This document shows, piece by piece, positions 20,012-29,806 of a stretch of 64,000 bases of DNA (position 1 is the stretch's first letter; every line of letters starts with the position of its first letter). The notes under the pieces are model-generated. The model was not told where the DNA came from. It saw nothing but the letters and a program-made list of their open reading frames with translations, and did not search any database. Source of the DNA: Bradyrhizobium sp. CSS354 (GTDB lineage: Bacteria > Pseudomonadota > Alphaproteobacteria > Rhizobiales > Xanthobacteraceae). The DNA is taken from positions 1-64,000 of the forward strand of contig NZ_JAACFU010000025.1 of the NCBI RefSeq assembly GCF_029051725.1, written 5' to 3'. Both the position numbers and the translations under genes were made by a program.

Positions 20012-20644
20012 TCAAGGCCCGAAATCGCCGGGGATAAACGAGCCCTTGAAGACAGCCTGCAGGCTGTCTGCCGTCAGAGGAGAAATCCAGGGAAGCCGTC
20101 CTAACCAACGCACCCGCGTGATGTCACAAATTGCGCTCTCAGTTTCAGAATTTCTTTCCCCGATGAATGCGATCCCAAGAAGTTCGATCTGGCGCTTTCG
20201 CAAGGCCTCTATCGACAGCAGAGAGTGGTTGATGGTTCCGAGTTGCGTGCGGGCGCAAAGCACGACGGGAAGCCGCCACCGCTCGAAGACGTCGATGTAA
20301 AGTGCGTTGGAATGCAGCGGCACCATCAGTCCGCCGACGCCTTCGATGACGAGCGGTCGCTCCCCGGCATCCGGCACCACGAGCGAATCGGGATCGATGC
20401 GAATTGCGTCTATTTCGGCGGAATGATGCGGGGAAGCGGACGTTCTAAGACGGTAACGCTCCGGAATGATCCGATCGGCCGACATACCGCCCAGTCGGGC
20501 GACCAGTTGGCTGTCGGTCTCTTCTTTAAGACCGGCCTGAATTGGTTTCCAATAATTCGCGCCGAGGAGATGGGCAAGGCCTGCCGAAAAGACAGTTTTG
20601 CCGATCCCAGTATCTGTGCCGGTCACCACGATCCGCTGACTCAT
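20012..20644 (-). CDS. bioD: Dethiobiotin synthetase (BioD)
   Basis: BioD makes dethiobiotin from 7,8-diaminopelargonic acid, CO2 and ATP. The 210-aa protein has a normal length, a P-loop GTDTGIGKT at residues 8-16, the conserved KPIQAG (33-38) and the [10 protein letters not shown] segment. No defect is apparent. Its ATG overlaps the ancestral bioF stop codon (ATGA at 20641-20644), showing that it was translationally coupled to bioF. Because bioA, bioF and bioB beside it are broken, BioD here may be on its way to loss, or may complement a chromosomal pathway. Confidence 0.93.
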   Translation of the reverse strand: MSQRIVVTGTDTGIGKTVFSAGLAHLLGANYWKPIQAGLKEETDSQLVARLGGMSADRIIPERYRLRTSASPHHSAEIDAIRIDPDSLVVPDAGERPLVIEGVGGLMVPLHSNALYIDVFERWRLPVVLCARTQLGTINHSLLSIEALRKRQIELLGIAFIGERNSETESAICDITRVRWLGRLPWISPLTADSLQAVFKGSFIPGDFGP

Positions 20645-21537
20645 CGAGATCCGTCCCTCGTCTCCTCAGCGAGCGCATCGAGCATCGCATGTACCTCTTC
20701 CTCTCCGACGTTAAGCGTCAGTGAAATTCGTAAGCGGAGCGTGCCGGCCGGCCGGCCGGCACCGTTTGCGGTCTAATTCCTCGGATGTCAAATCCGCGAG
20801 CGTGTAGCGCCGAGGCTAGCCTCATGGCGCGGGCATTCTCGCCGACGATATAGGGCAAGATCTGCGAGTTCGAAGGACTTCTCTCGCCTCGCGCAACGAT
20901 CTCCCCAATGCTTGAACGCGACAAGTTTCGCTAGGCGCTGTTGGCGCTCCGGCTCCGCCTGCAGGGTCAACAGAGCCTCCCCATGCACCTCGCCCACAAC
21001 CAACAATGCATCGTGCCGGTCCGCGATCGTGAGCGAATCTTCAACCGGTGCGGAAACGCCATCCATGATGTGGAGGCTCTCGACTACGATCCAGACCTGC
21101 CCCGCTCCGCCCGCGGCACGCCAGTCGCGAATTTCGCTCTCTATATCCTCGTGTCCCTTGTGGGCGCAGATTCTGAAAGCGGATCGGCCAGCTCGCGCCC
21201 CTTCATGAGTACTGGCGTGAACCAGAGACTCAATGACAAGCAGGTTGTGCCGTTGTTGCAGCCTTGTCAGCACTGGAAAACTTGCAAAATAGCCACCGCC
21301 GAAGACCTCGCAGTTGCCGCGCAGAAGCCGTGATCCGCCGGCTCCGATCGGAGTACCGGATTCCAGCGCGGTTAGCATGGCCTTTTCCATGCGCGGCGCG
21401 CTCACCAGGGCCAGATCATCGCTTGATGAAAAGTCGGTCCCGATGCGCGGCATGATACCGCGCAGGCGATCGTCTTCCTTAAGCGCATCCAAACCTGCCA
21501 CATAGCTGGCCGATTTAGCGGCAATGACGGAACTCAT
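20641..21537 (-). pseudogene. bioF: bioF remnant (8-amino-7-oxononanoate synthase)
   Basis: The N-terminal region (MSSVIAAKSASYVAGLDAL) and several internal blocks of BioF are clear. There are at least two in-frame deletions: one joins LRGNCEVF to GGGYFASF, and a larger one joins VVGEVHGEALL to EPERQQRLAKLV. The second removes the PLP-binding lysine. A frameshift follows, and the C-terminal part (ARAMRLASALHARGFDIRGIRP) continues in another frame. A last frameshift coincides with an expanded GGCC tract at 20744-20760. The original stop overlaps the bioD start. Confidence 0.9.
20744..20760. repeat. GGCC tetranucleotide tract causing a bioF frameshift
   Basis: A perfect run of four CCGG/GGCC units lies where BioF normally reads VPAG-T-LR. 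An 8-bp excess in this tract explains the frame change from VPAG to RPARS. This points to slipped-strand expansion as the inactivating event. Confidence 0.65.
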
Positions 21538-21620
21538 TCTTCACTCGCTGAGCAACGATGGACGCCGCAAAACTCCAAGTGGCGGCGAAGATTAAACGTT
21601 CCCGCGTTGGCCGTTTGAAT

Positions 21621-21974
21621 TCAAACTGGCAGGATGCGATTTTCTCGATCAACCAGCACAATGCGTGACCTGAAGACTTTTGCATCCTCCTCGTCAAATG
21701 ACGCGTATGCGACGATACTTATCTTATCACCGGGCATCGCCAGTCGGGCCGCCGCACCGTTCACGTCTACGGTGCCGGATCCTTGTGGCGCTTCTGTCAC
21801 AAACGTTGCAAAGCGTGCCCCCGTCTCAAGATTGTAGAGTTCGACGCGTTCGTTGATCAGGATACCGGCCGCGTCCAGGAGCCCGCGATCAATCGAGATC
21901 GAGCCTTCATAGTGCAGGTCGGCTTCAGTTACCGAGGCGCAATGAATCGTTCCCTTCATCAAGACAATTTGCAT
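21621..21974 (-). CDS. panD: Aspartate 1-decarboxylase (PanD)
   Basis: PanD is a pyruvoyl-dependent enzyme that makes beta-alanine from aspartate for pantothenate synthesis. The 117-aa product has normal length and shows [10 protein letters not shown]. The self-cleavage site Gly24-Ser25 is exactly where it should be, so the proenzyme can be processed. Conserved [15 protein letters not shown] and [10 protein letters not shown] follow. It lies between the bioB and bioF remnants on the same strand. It appears intact. Confidence 0.93.
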   Translation of the reverse strand: MQIVLMKGTIHCASVTEADLHYEGSISIDRGLLDAAGILINERVELYNLETGARFATFVTEAPQGSGTVDVNGAAARLAMPGDKISIVAYASFDEEDAKVFRSRIVLVDRENRILPV

Positions 21975-22024
21975 TTTTCACCTACGCTGATGCTTGCGCG
22001 CAGCACCTCTATCGGTTTGACAAC

Positions 22025-22597
22025 CTAAGCGAAGTCCACGTTGTGATTGTAAAAGTCGAGGCCGGCGTCGGCGAGCCGTGCGGCTTGCTTTGGCGTGAGC
22101 ATGCCGAGCGTTTCGCACGTCTCCATGACAACACGTTTAATGGCGGCAATCGTGCCGCAGACCTGATCGAGATCGTGGTCCTTTGGACTGCGCCAGGCCG
22201 CGGCCATGCAGAAGCGAGTCGCCCCGGCGGCCTTGGCGTGCTGCGCGGCGGCGACCACATCCGCGCGATCCATCAAGCGAGTCGCCTTCAGGCCAGTGTC
22301 GTAATGCACGACCTGTGCGCAGCAGGCGCAGTGTTCAGAATAACCGCCGGCCTTGAAGCTGAGGAAGCTTGAGGTTTCGACATGGTTTGGATCGAAATTG
22401 CCGCGATGAACGGTCTGGCCGTGAAATAGGAGGCCGGCAAATGGCAGCGCGTAAAGCTCTCCCGCCTCGGCACCTTCCCGGTCGCGGCGGACCGGCGCGC
22501 CGTTGCGGCCGCTATCGCCCTCGACTTCCACAGCCTCCCGGGACTTTCGCTCAATCATATAGTCGACACCATCGTGCGTAGCTCCGCAAAGCAACAC
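22025..22597 (-). pseudogene. bioB: bioB remnant (biotin synthase), truncated and active-site mutated
   Basis: The open frame is BioB-like from [23 protein letters not shown] onward, but stops after [11 protein letters not shown], losing roughly the C-terminal half of the TIM barrel. The radical-SAM cluster motif C-x3-C-x2-C is damaged: it reads [12 protein letters not shown], with the first cysteine replaced by tyrosine. The N-terminus before residue about 45 does not resemble BioB. It therefore cannot encode an active biotin synthase. Confidence 0.85.
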
Positions 22598-24063
22598 TCT
22601 TGCCCGGTCTTAAACGAGAATTGCCGCCGAGTTTCGCCGGGATGGCGCTCATATCAGGCTCATATCCGACTCTCACGCAGGATTTCCTCGCAGCATCGAA
22701 GAACGCGCAACAACACTCCCTCACTCCAGGCAACTAGCCGATGCGTACCGCGGTTGCGCTCCATAGGATCCTTTCCTGACACTAATGTCTTTGGCGGCGC
22801 GACATATATAACGGATCCACGGACCTGCTCTATTTGTCCCCCGGACGAGTCCTCGCTGGTGTGGTTATGCACGTCGCATTCCGCACACGAGCCGCTTGTG
22901 CGAGCGTTGCTTCCCGCCGCCTTCAGAAGCGCAGTGGATTGGGCTCTGGGGCGCAGAGGGTGACCCGCACGTCCTTGGCGGGCCTGTGCACCACTAGGTC
23001 ACACAGGCTCCATCGACGGTGTGCTCGCCGCCTGTAGGAGCAGCAAAGTACTTTGCCGCCGCTCGACTTGAACACCGTCGGGCTCCGGTCGTCTCAAGCG
23101 GCAAATCTGCTTGGGCAGATGAGTGCGGTCTCATAAGGGATTTCGCCGCGTCGTCTCAAACAGGTCTTTGACGAGGCACATTTCGTCCCAGCTTGGAGAT
23201 CGCCGTCGCGCCGACACCGAGACATGCTCCCATCCCCGAACGAACGAAGCCAATGATCTCGAGGTGACAGCCACAAGGCCCCTACGCGAAGTGAGCGGAA
23301 GGAACAGATCCTGGTTCGGTGGCGAATCGCCGACACGCCCTGCCTCGAGTTTTTCTAAGATTTGCTTCCTCACGCGTTCCTCCTTGCTTCGGCCGATAGA
23401 ATTGACGCCGGCGCGGCTCGTGTCCTCTGGCTGATATATCGAGCGGTTGCCACCCCGGCGGGCAGTCCCAATTATTCTGATCATCTGCACCGAACTTATC
23501 TGGATGAAGAACATCGGTTCCGTCAGGAATCGTCCACCGGACCCGCATCGCCTTAATAAGCCGCAGCGTTATCGCGTTGAGCTATCCGTGTTTGGTCCAA
23601 GACGCCAGAGCTCGACTGAAACGCCCCACACCCAAAATGGCGGCGGAAGCCAATTCGCGTGGCGTGATCCGGTGAGCCGGTTACTTTGTCACCCAAAGCA
23701 CGTCGCCGGCTTCAGCAAATGATGCAAAGCGATGCCAAATGCTTCGCCAGTTCGTCGCGCGAGAGGCTTGTAATTTCGCTCTTGCGGCGATCCGAGGGTG
23801 GGCTTTCATCTCATTCCTTCCCATGTCTAGCGGTTAGCCAGCTTGACGCCTGAAACACCGTCAACGCATCATCTAGGTGGCCGGCACCCTGACTCACAAG
23901 CGATTCACGGCCAGAGGCTCGGACGCGCTGACCGCACTTTTGAGCAGCCTCGCTCATTAGGGTTACCGATCAGGGCGTTTGCCCTAGAGGCGTCCGACGG
24001 CCGAGGCTTGCGCTGCGATCACAACGCCTTGACCTTCGATGCAACCGTTCGCTCCGGCGGACA
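22598..24063. other. Gene-free stretch
   Basis: Many short frames on both strands have no recognisable domain, and none has a good ribosome binding site. It forms the first half of a gene desert of about 3 kb before noeL. I see no repeats. Confidence 0.4.
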
Positions 24064-24252
24064 TCAGAACTGCCCGTCAACCTCATTTCTTTGCCGCTGC
24101 TCCGCGCGGCGAGCCAGCTTATCATATTCCTTGGCGATCTTGAGGAGCCTGCGTCTGGATGTGTCGTCCTTGAGCGACTCCGCTTTTACTCGCGTCGCTT
24201 CCGCACGGCCTCGCCAATGTTTGGCGTCGGGGAATGGCTTCTTCTGCTTCAT
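24064..24252 (-). CDS. Small conserved hypothetical protein of 62 aa
   Basis: The sequence KHWRGRAEATRVKAESLKD followed by RRLLKIAKEYDKLARRAEQR matches a pattern I know from many small Bradyrhizobium proteins (KHWRxRAEExR...IAxxYDxLAxRAE). They are probably helical and of unknown function. The start is ATG at 24252 with no strong ribosome binding site. It stands alone in a gene-poor region, and its preserved pattern argues that it is a real gene. Confidence 0.6.
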   Translation of the reverse strand: MKQKKPFPDAKHWRGRAEATRVKAESLKDDTSRRRLLKIAKEYDKLARRAEQRQRNEVDGQF

Positions 24253-25565
24253 GCAAAAGACGATGCAATTTTTACATCAAAAGAATGCGACACATGCCCT
24301 ACGTAAGATCCCGTAGGTTGGCTTTCGCAAAAGCACCTCATTTGCCTTCATCTGCCGCCCGCTCTGTCAATGTCTGAGATGCGACAAACCATTCGTAGTA
24401 AACGCAAGCGCGTCGAGTAAGCTAGACTGCGGTCTTCTTGGTCGAGAACACCCGCTTGGAAACAGCACGCCAACGCAAGTTGATAGTGGAGATTGGACGC
24501 ATTAGTCGGTCCGCGTCAGATCGCGCGCCAAATGCGCGACTCTCGACAAAAGGGCTTGAATCGGACGTAGCGTCAGATTGTAAGGTCTTCAATGCACCGC
24601 GCCTGGCGTACAAGAGCGTCCGGGCGACCAACTGGGAATGTGTCATTTGGAGCTCAGATTGCAGAACGCCCGATGCCGCGAAACGCCTCAGTGAAGTCGC
24701 CTCGGCGAATCATTGCAAGATCTCGCGATGAAACGGGGAGTGCAAGAGAACCGGATGCTAAGATCGGAGCAGCATCGCCTCGTGGTGATGGCCGATTTAA
24801 GATATTGTTCATGGTGGAGGTCGCCTTCCGAAAATTAGCGCTTCGCTGCTCAAAGTGGAATGGAAGTTGGAGGCCATGCAGCTGGTTGTGGATCCGCCTA
24901 CCGCGAACCTGTAAATGGCTTGCTCGCGCCGAAACGGAGCAGCTGTAGGCATACACGTTGCCACAGCGTTTGGTACGCATCCTCCTATCGCGACATCTTC
25001 GTCAGGCCTTGCTGCAATGGGCCATCGTACGAAAGCTGGTGGGATTATGAGCTGGCTAACAGCTTACTGACAATCTCAGGAGGGTTCAGGCCTTGGAGAT
25101 TACCAATGCCTCCTCGATAAACGCATCGAAAGCTCAAGGAGCCCGACTGCATGCCTGCCTCATTCGGGGCTCAACGATCGGCCCTTTCGAGCAGGTCGCA
25201 TGTCCGAGGCGGCCATCCTATGGCCTGGCTCGCCGCGCGAGTTGAGCAAGCAGAGACAGTGGAACGGCTTCTCGGTCCAGACGGGTCGCTTACCACCTGT
25301 CCGCACCGCAATTCCACTGGTCGCACCCAAGCAGTTGAGCGACGCACGACGAAGCGAACGAAATCCGCCGGATTACAAACTTTCGTATAGTCCTTCAAAA
25401 CCGTTTCGATGTGGAACGTTTACCTCCGTACAGTTGAGCGATCGATGCAATGCCTATACACGTCCAGAATTCGGTGCTTGGAAAGCATGACGCTTCCGCA
25501 TCGGAGGCCGACGCCTTTAAAGGTCGCCGATCGCGGGACGACATTAACATGCGCAGAGAAACGAT
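24253..25565. other. Gene-free stretch with one NolA-type box
   Basis: It contains the NolA-type element at 24555-24583. A 118-aa frame starting at 24592, 9 bp after the box, has no recognisable domain or Shine-Dalgarno sequence. The noeL promoter should lie at the right end, but no nod box is visible there. Confidence 0.4.
24555..24583 (+). promoter_or_regulatory. NolA-type box, copy 3
   Basis: This is a full match to the invariant positions of the shared 29-bp element. The -35 is TTGAAT and the -10 TAAGGT after a 19-bp spacer. TAAGGT is a classical MerR-family -10 sequence, which makes this the most promoter-like copy apart from the one upstream of nolA. Confidence 0.6.
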
Positions 25566-26651
25566 TTGTCAAACCAAGCGAGCAAACGGCGGGTCGCTCT
25601 CATCACCGGAGTGACTGGACAGGACGGCGCCTATCTCGCCGAACATCTGCTGTCGCTCGGCTATGTCGTGCACGGCATCAAGCGGCGCTCGTCGTCGTTC
25701 AACACCGCGCGGCTCGACCATCTCTACCAGGACCCGCATGTCGGCAAGGTGCCGTTCCTGATGCACTACGGCGACATGACGGACTCGACCAATCTGATCC
25801 GCCTGGTGCAACAAATCCGGCCGACCGAGATCTACAATCTCGCGGCCCAAAGCCACGTGGCCGTCAGCTTCGAAAGCCCCGAATACACCGCCAACGCCGA
25901 CGGGATCGGCGTGCTGCGCCTGCTGGAGGCGATCCGCATCCTCGGCATGGAGAAGGAGACGCGGTTCTACCAGGCCTCGACCTCCGAGCTCTACGGCCTC
26001 GTGCAGCAGATCCCGCAAAGGGAGACGACGCCGTTCTATCCGCGCTCGCCCTACGGGGTCGCAAAGCTCTATGGCTACTGGATTACCGTGAACTACCGCG
26101 AGGCCTACGGCATGTTTGCGTCCAACGGCATCCTGTTCAACCATGAGAGCCCAACCCGCGGCGAGACCTTCGTGACCCGCAAGATCACGCGCGGCGTGGC
26201 GCGCATCGAGGTCGGGCTCGAGCAGACGCTCTATCTCGGCAATCTCGATGCCAAGCGCGACTGGGGCCATGCCAGGGATTATATCGAGGGCATGCACATG
26301 ATCCTGCAGGCCGACAAGCCGGACGATTTCGTGCTCGCCACCGGGGAGACGCGCTCGGTGCGGGAGATGGTCGAGCTGTCCTTTGCGCAGGTCGGCCGTC
26401 GCGTCGAATGGCGCGGCGCGCGCGTCGACGAGACCGGAATCGATGCCAAGAGCGGCAAGACCCTGGTGAAGATCGATCCCACATACTTCCGCCCCACCGA
26501 GGTCGATCTCCTCGTCGGCGATGCCACCAAGGCACGCGAGGTGCTCGGCTGGACATCGAAGCGGAGTTTTGCGGAACTCGTCGCCGAGATGGTGGCGAGC
26601 GATCTGGCGGAGGCAAAACGGGATGCGGCCAATGGCAAACGTACCGTTTGA
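25566..26651 (+). CDS. noeL: GDP-mannose 4,6-dehydratase (NoeL)
   Basis: This 361-aa short-chain dehydrogenase-type enzyme converts GDP-mannose to GDP-4-keto-6-deoxymannose, the first step toward GDP-fucose. It has the NAD(P)-binding motif [15 protein letters not shown] (15-29), the RRSSSFNT loop, the catalytic YxxxK in [10 protein letters not shown], and [15 protein letters not shown], all typical of Gmd. In rhizobia with nodZ the symbiotic copy is called noeL. The start appears to be TTG (25566) with a weak GAGA ribosome binding site. It overlaps nolK by 20 bp. Codon use is visibly GC-richer than in the nod operon. The 364-aa frame on the opposite strand is a shadow. Confidence 0.9.
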   Translation: MSNQASKRRVALITGVTGQDGAYLAEHLLSLGYVVHGIKRRSSSFNTARLDHLYQDPHVGKVPFLMHYGDMTDSTNLIRLVQQIRPTEIYNLAAQSHVAVSFESPEYTANADGIGVLRLLEAIRILGMEKETRFYQASTSELYGLVQQIPQRETTPFYPRSPYGVAKLYGYWITVNYREAYGMFASNGILFNHESPTRGETFVTRKITRGVARIEVGLEQTLYLGNLDAKRDWGHARDYIEGMHMILQADKPDDFVLATGETRSVREMVELSFAQVGRRVEWRGARVDETGIDAKSGKTLVKIDPTYFRPTEVDLLVGDATKAREVLGWTSKRSFAELVAEMVASDLAEAKRDAANGKRTV

Positions 26652-27609
26652 GCTCAACGGCAAGAGCGTCTACATCGCCGGCCATCGCGGCATGGTCGGT
26701 AGCGCGCTCGTACGCCGGCTCGCGCGAGAGGATGTGAGGCTCTTGACGGTGGACCGGAGCGAGGTCGATCTCTGCAACCAGGCCGCCGTGGTCAACTGGT
26801 TTGCGAGGACGCGACCGCAAGTCGTGTTCCTTGCCGCTGCAAAAGTCGGCGGCATCGTCGCCAACGCCACGCTGCGCGCCGAGTTCATTTACGACAACAT
26901 CGCGATCGCGGCCAATGTGATCCATGCCGCACATCAAAACCGTGCCGAGAAGCTGATGTTCCTCGGCTCGTCCTGCATCTATCCGAAGCTGGCCGCCCAA
27001 CCGCTAAGCGAGGACTCCGTGCTGACCGGCCCGCTGGAGCCGACCAACGAGCCTTATGCAATTGCAAAAATCGCGGGAATCAAGATGGCGGAGGCCTATC
27101 GTAGCCAGTACGGGTGCGACTTCATCAGCGTGATGCCGACTAATCTTTACGGGCCCGGCGACAATTATCACCCCGAAATGAGCCACGTGGTCGCGGCCCT
27201 GATCCGGCGCTTCCATGAGGCCAAGGTTTCGGGCGCAAGAAGCGTCGTAGTCTGGGGCACCGGCACGCCGCGGCGCGAGTTCCTCTATGTCGACGACATG
27301 GCCGATGCCTGCGTGCATTTGATGAAGACCTATTCGAGCGCGGAGCTGATCAACATCGGCACCGGCGAGGACATCACCATTGCCGAGTTTGCCCGCATCG
27401 TCGCCGAAGTCGTCGGCTACATCGGCGAGATCAGTTTCGATACCTCCCGGCCCGACGGCACGCCGCGCAAGCTGCTCGACGTCAGCCGTCTCGCGAGCCT
27501 CGGCTGGCGCGCGAGGACATGGCTTACACATGGAATGCGGCAGGCCTACCACGCCTTCTTGGCGGCATCGGCTACATCGAACAAACGGAGTGAACCATGC
27601 AGCTGCTAG
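26632..27609 (+). CDS. nolK: GDP-L-fucose synthase (NolK)
   Basis: NolK is the epimerase-reductase that turns GDP-4-keto-6-deoxymannose into GDP-L-fucose, the donor for NodZ. From the ATG at 26632, inside the end of noeL, the product has 325 aa. It carries the Rossmann motif [15 protein letters not shown], the YxxxK in [16 protein letters not shown], and [19 protein letters not shown]. The overlap with noeL implies co-translation. The same GC-rich codon pattern runs through both genes, suggesting that the pair arrived together. The longer frame beginning at 26521 has an unrelated N-terminal extension and is not the gene start. Confidence 0.93.
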   Translation: MANVPFELNGKSVYIAGHRGMVGSALVRRLAREDVRLLTVDRSEVDLCNQAAVVNWFARTRPQVVFLAAAKVGGIVANATLRAEFIYDNIAIAANVIHAAHQNRAEKLMFLGSSCIYPKLAAQPLSEDSVLTGPLEPTNEPYAIAKIAGIKMAEAYRSQYGCDFISVMPTNLYGPGDNYHPEMSHVVAALIRRFHEAKVSGARSVVVWGTGTPRREFLYVDDMADACVHLMKTYSSAELINIGTGEDITIAEFARIVAEVVGYIGEISFDTSRPDGTPRKLLDVSRLASLGWRARTWLTHGMRQAYHAFLAASATSNKRSEPCSC

Positions 27610-27828
27610 CCGCTGATGGCGCTCATTGTTCGGTTCCAGAAAGTTGCTTTAGGATCTTCCGGCGAATTCGACCGGGCTCCGGCGTCGCTTGGAACTCGCG
27701 CACCGCCGGGTGACGCGTGCCCGATGGAGGGCAGACACGGGCTAGAATGGCCGATAGCTATGGCGAGCGAATTGGTCAGGCGAGCCGTGCGGGACGCTCT
27801 GTTTTGAACTCCAGGTAAACTGATTAGC

Positions 27829-29655
27829 ATGTGCGGAATTGTCGGCATCTTGGGGCGCGGTCCGGTCGCGGATCGACTCATCGATTCACTTAAGCGATTG
27901 GAATATCGCGGCTACGACTCAGCAGGCATCGGAACGCTCAAGGGAGATCATATCGAGCTTCGGCGCGCCGAGGGCAAGCTGAGGAACCTTGAGACACGCG
28001 TTCGCTGCCATCCGCTCTCAGGCCATGTCGGGATCGGGCATACGCGCTGGGCTACTCATGGCAAGCCGACCGAGCACAATGCTCATCCGCATGCAACGGA
28101 CAATGTTGCGGTGGTCCACAACGGCATTATCGAGAATTTCCGCGAGCTGCGCGCGGAGCTGAAACAGCATGGCGCCTGTTTCGCTTCTGAAACAGACAGC
28201 GAGGTGGTGGCGCATCTTATCGACTCATATCTGAAAAACGGCTGCTCGCCGCAGGACGCGGTAAAAGCGTCGCTGCCGAGGCTAGTGGGCGCGTTTGCGC
28301 TTGCAATCCTGTTCAAGGGTAAACACGATCTCATGATCGGCGCCCGGAAGGGCTCACCGCTTGCGATCGGCCATGGTGAAGGCGAAATGTATCTCGGATC
28401 GGATGCTATCGCGCTTGCGCCCCTTACCGACTTGATCACTTATCTTGAGGACGGCGATTGGGCCGTGCTCAACCGCAACTTCAGCGTGGTTTACGACGCA
28501 CAAGGCACAGTCGCCCGCCGCGAGGTGGTGAAATCTGGCGCGTCGTCGGTTCTCGTCGACAAAGCAAACTACCGCCACTTCATGGCCAAGGAAATCCACG
28601 AACAGCCAGAGGTGATCGGGCAGACGCTTGCGCATTACGTCGATATCGCCACCGAGAGCGTGGCGCTGCCGCAGGAGCTTCCGTTTGATTTCAACGAGAT
28701 CGGACATATCTCGATCACGGCTTGCGGTACGGCAGGCTATGCCGGCCATATCGCCAAATACTGGTTCGAGCGGCTGGCTCGTATTCCGGTCGAGCTCGAT
28801 GTCGCCTCCGAATTTCGCTATCGTGAGGCACCGATGCGCAAGGGAGATCTTGCTATCTTCATCTCGCAGTCCGGCGAGACGGCCGATACGCTGGCCGCGC
28901 TCCGCTATGCCAAATCGCAAGGCTTGCATACGCTCTCGATCGTGAACGTTCTGAGTTCGACCATTGCGCGCGAAAGCGAGACGGTCTTGCAGACACTCGC
29001 CGGACCTGAAATCGGCGTTGCCTCGACCAAGGCGTTCACATGCCAGCTCGTCGTCCTGGCGGCGCTTGCGGTCGCTGCGGGCAAGGCGCGGGGTGAATTG
29101 TCGGAGAGCGACGAGGTCGATCTCGTGCGAGCGCTGATCGAAATTCCCCGGCTAGTTTCAGCGGCGCTTGGCAGCGAGCCGCAGATTGAGAAGCTCGCAC
29201 GGGACATCGCCAAATCGCGTGACGTGCTATATCTTGGTCGCGGCACGTCGTTTCCACTGGCGCTGGAAGGGGCCCTGAAGCTGAAGGAAATCTCCTATAT
29301 TCACGCCGCTGGCTATGCGGCGGGAGAGCTCAAGCACGGCCCCATCGCCCTGGTCGACGAGAGCGTTCCCGTAATCGTCATCGCTCCTTGCGACCGGCTC
29401 TTCGAAAAGACCACCTCGAACATGCAGGAGGTCGCCGCACGCGGCGGCAGGATTATCTTGATAACGGACGCTTGCGGAGCCGCGGAGGTGTCCATGGATA
29501 CACTCGCGACGATCGTGCTGCCGGAAATGGGGACGACATTTACGCCCATTGTCTATGCGATTCCGGTGCAGCTCCTGGCCTATCACACGGCCAACTTCAT
29601 GGGCACGGACGTCGACCAACCGCGAAATCTTGCGAAATCGGTAACCGTCGAATGA
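27829..29655 (+). CDS. nodM: Glutamine--fructose-6-phosphate aminotransferase (NodM/GlmS)
   Basis: This 608-aa enzyme makes glucosamine-6-phosphate from fructose-6-phosphate and glutamine, feeding UDP-GlcNAc to NodC. It begins MCGIVGILG, with the catalytic Cys2 of the class II glutamine amidotransferase domain (2-~225). HTRWATHG and HNGIIENF follow. Two SIS domains come next, with SQSGETADTLAALRYAK and STKAFTCQL, and the C-terminus is NLAKSVTVE. The length is normal for GlmS. In this symbiotic setting it is best called nodM, though a housekeeping glmS would look the same. A short AGG ribosome binding site precedes the ATG. No nod box is seen upstream. Confidence 0.88.
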   Translation: MCGIVGILGRGPVADRLIDSLKRLEYRGYDSAGIGTLKGDHIELRRAEGKLRNLETRVRCHPLSGHVGIGHTRWATHGKPTEHNAHPHATDNVAVVHNGIIENFRELRAELKQHGACFASETDSEVVAHLIDSYLKNGCSPQDAVKASLPRLVGAFALAILFKGKHDLMIGARKGSPLAIGHGEGEMYLGSDAIALAPLTDLITYLEDGDWAVLNRNFSVVYDAQGTVARREVVKSGASSVLVDKANYRHFMAKEIHEQPEVIGQTLAHYVDIATESVALPQELPFDFNEIGHISITACGTAGYAGHIAKYWFERLARIPVELDVASEFRYREAPMRKGDLAIFISQSGETADTLAALRYAKSQGLHTLSIVNVLSSTIARESETVLQTLAGPEIGVASTKAFTCQLVVLAALAVAAGKARGELSESDEVDLVRALIEIPRLVSAALGSEPQIEKLARDIAKSRDVLYLGRGTSFPLALEGALKLKEISYIHAAGYAAGELKHGPIALVDESVPVIVIAPCDRLFEKTTSNMQEVAARGGRIILITDACGAAEVSMDTLATIVLPEMGTTFTPIVYAIPVQLLAYHTANFMGTDVDQPRNLAKSVTVE

Positions 29656-29806
29656 GCCATGCCAATTGCCGAAAATATGCCGGAAACGTCAGGCGCTTAC
29701 AGCTTGGTCGATAGCGCCATGATGGCAGATTCACGGCCATGAAACGCACTCGGCCGGCGTGAGATTTTCTCCGGAACCGGCCATTTCAAACGAGAGGAAG
29801 CTCGCC

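Noticed and set aside
24592-24948. 118-codon ORF just after the NolA-type box at 24555
   Set aside because: No ribosome binding site, Arg/Trp-rich chance composition and no family; kept only as a point to test in the findings.
25380-25565. Search for a nod box upstream of noeL
   Set aside because: Only short chance matches such as ATCGATG; the conserved ACAATC-ATTTTACCA block is absent.
25569-26663. A 364-codon open frame antisense to noeL
   Set aside because: It is a mirror frame created by the GC-rich codons of noeL; it has no recognisable domain, and noeL itself is unmistakable.
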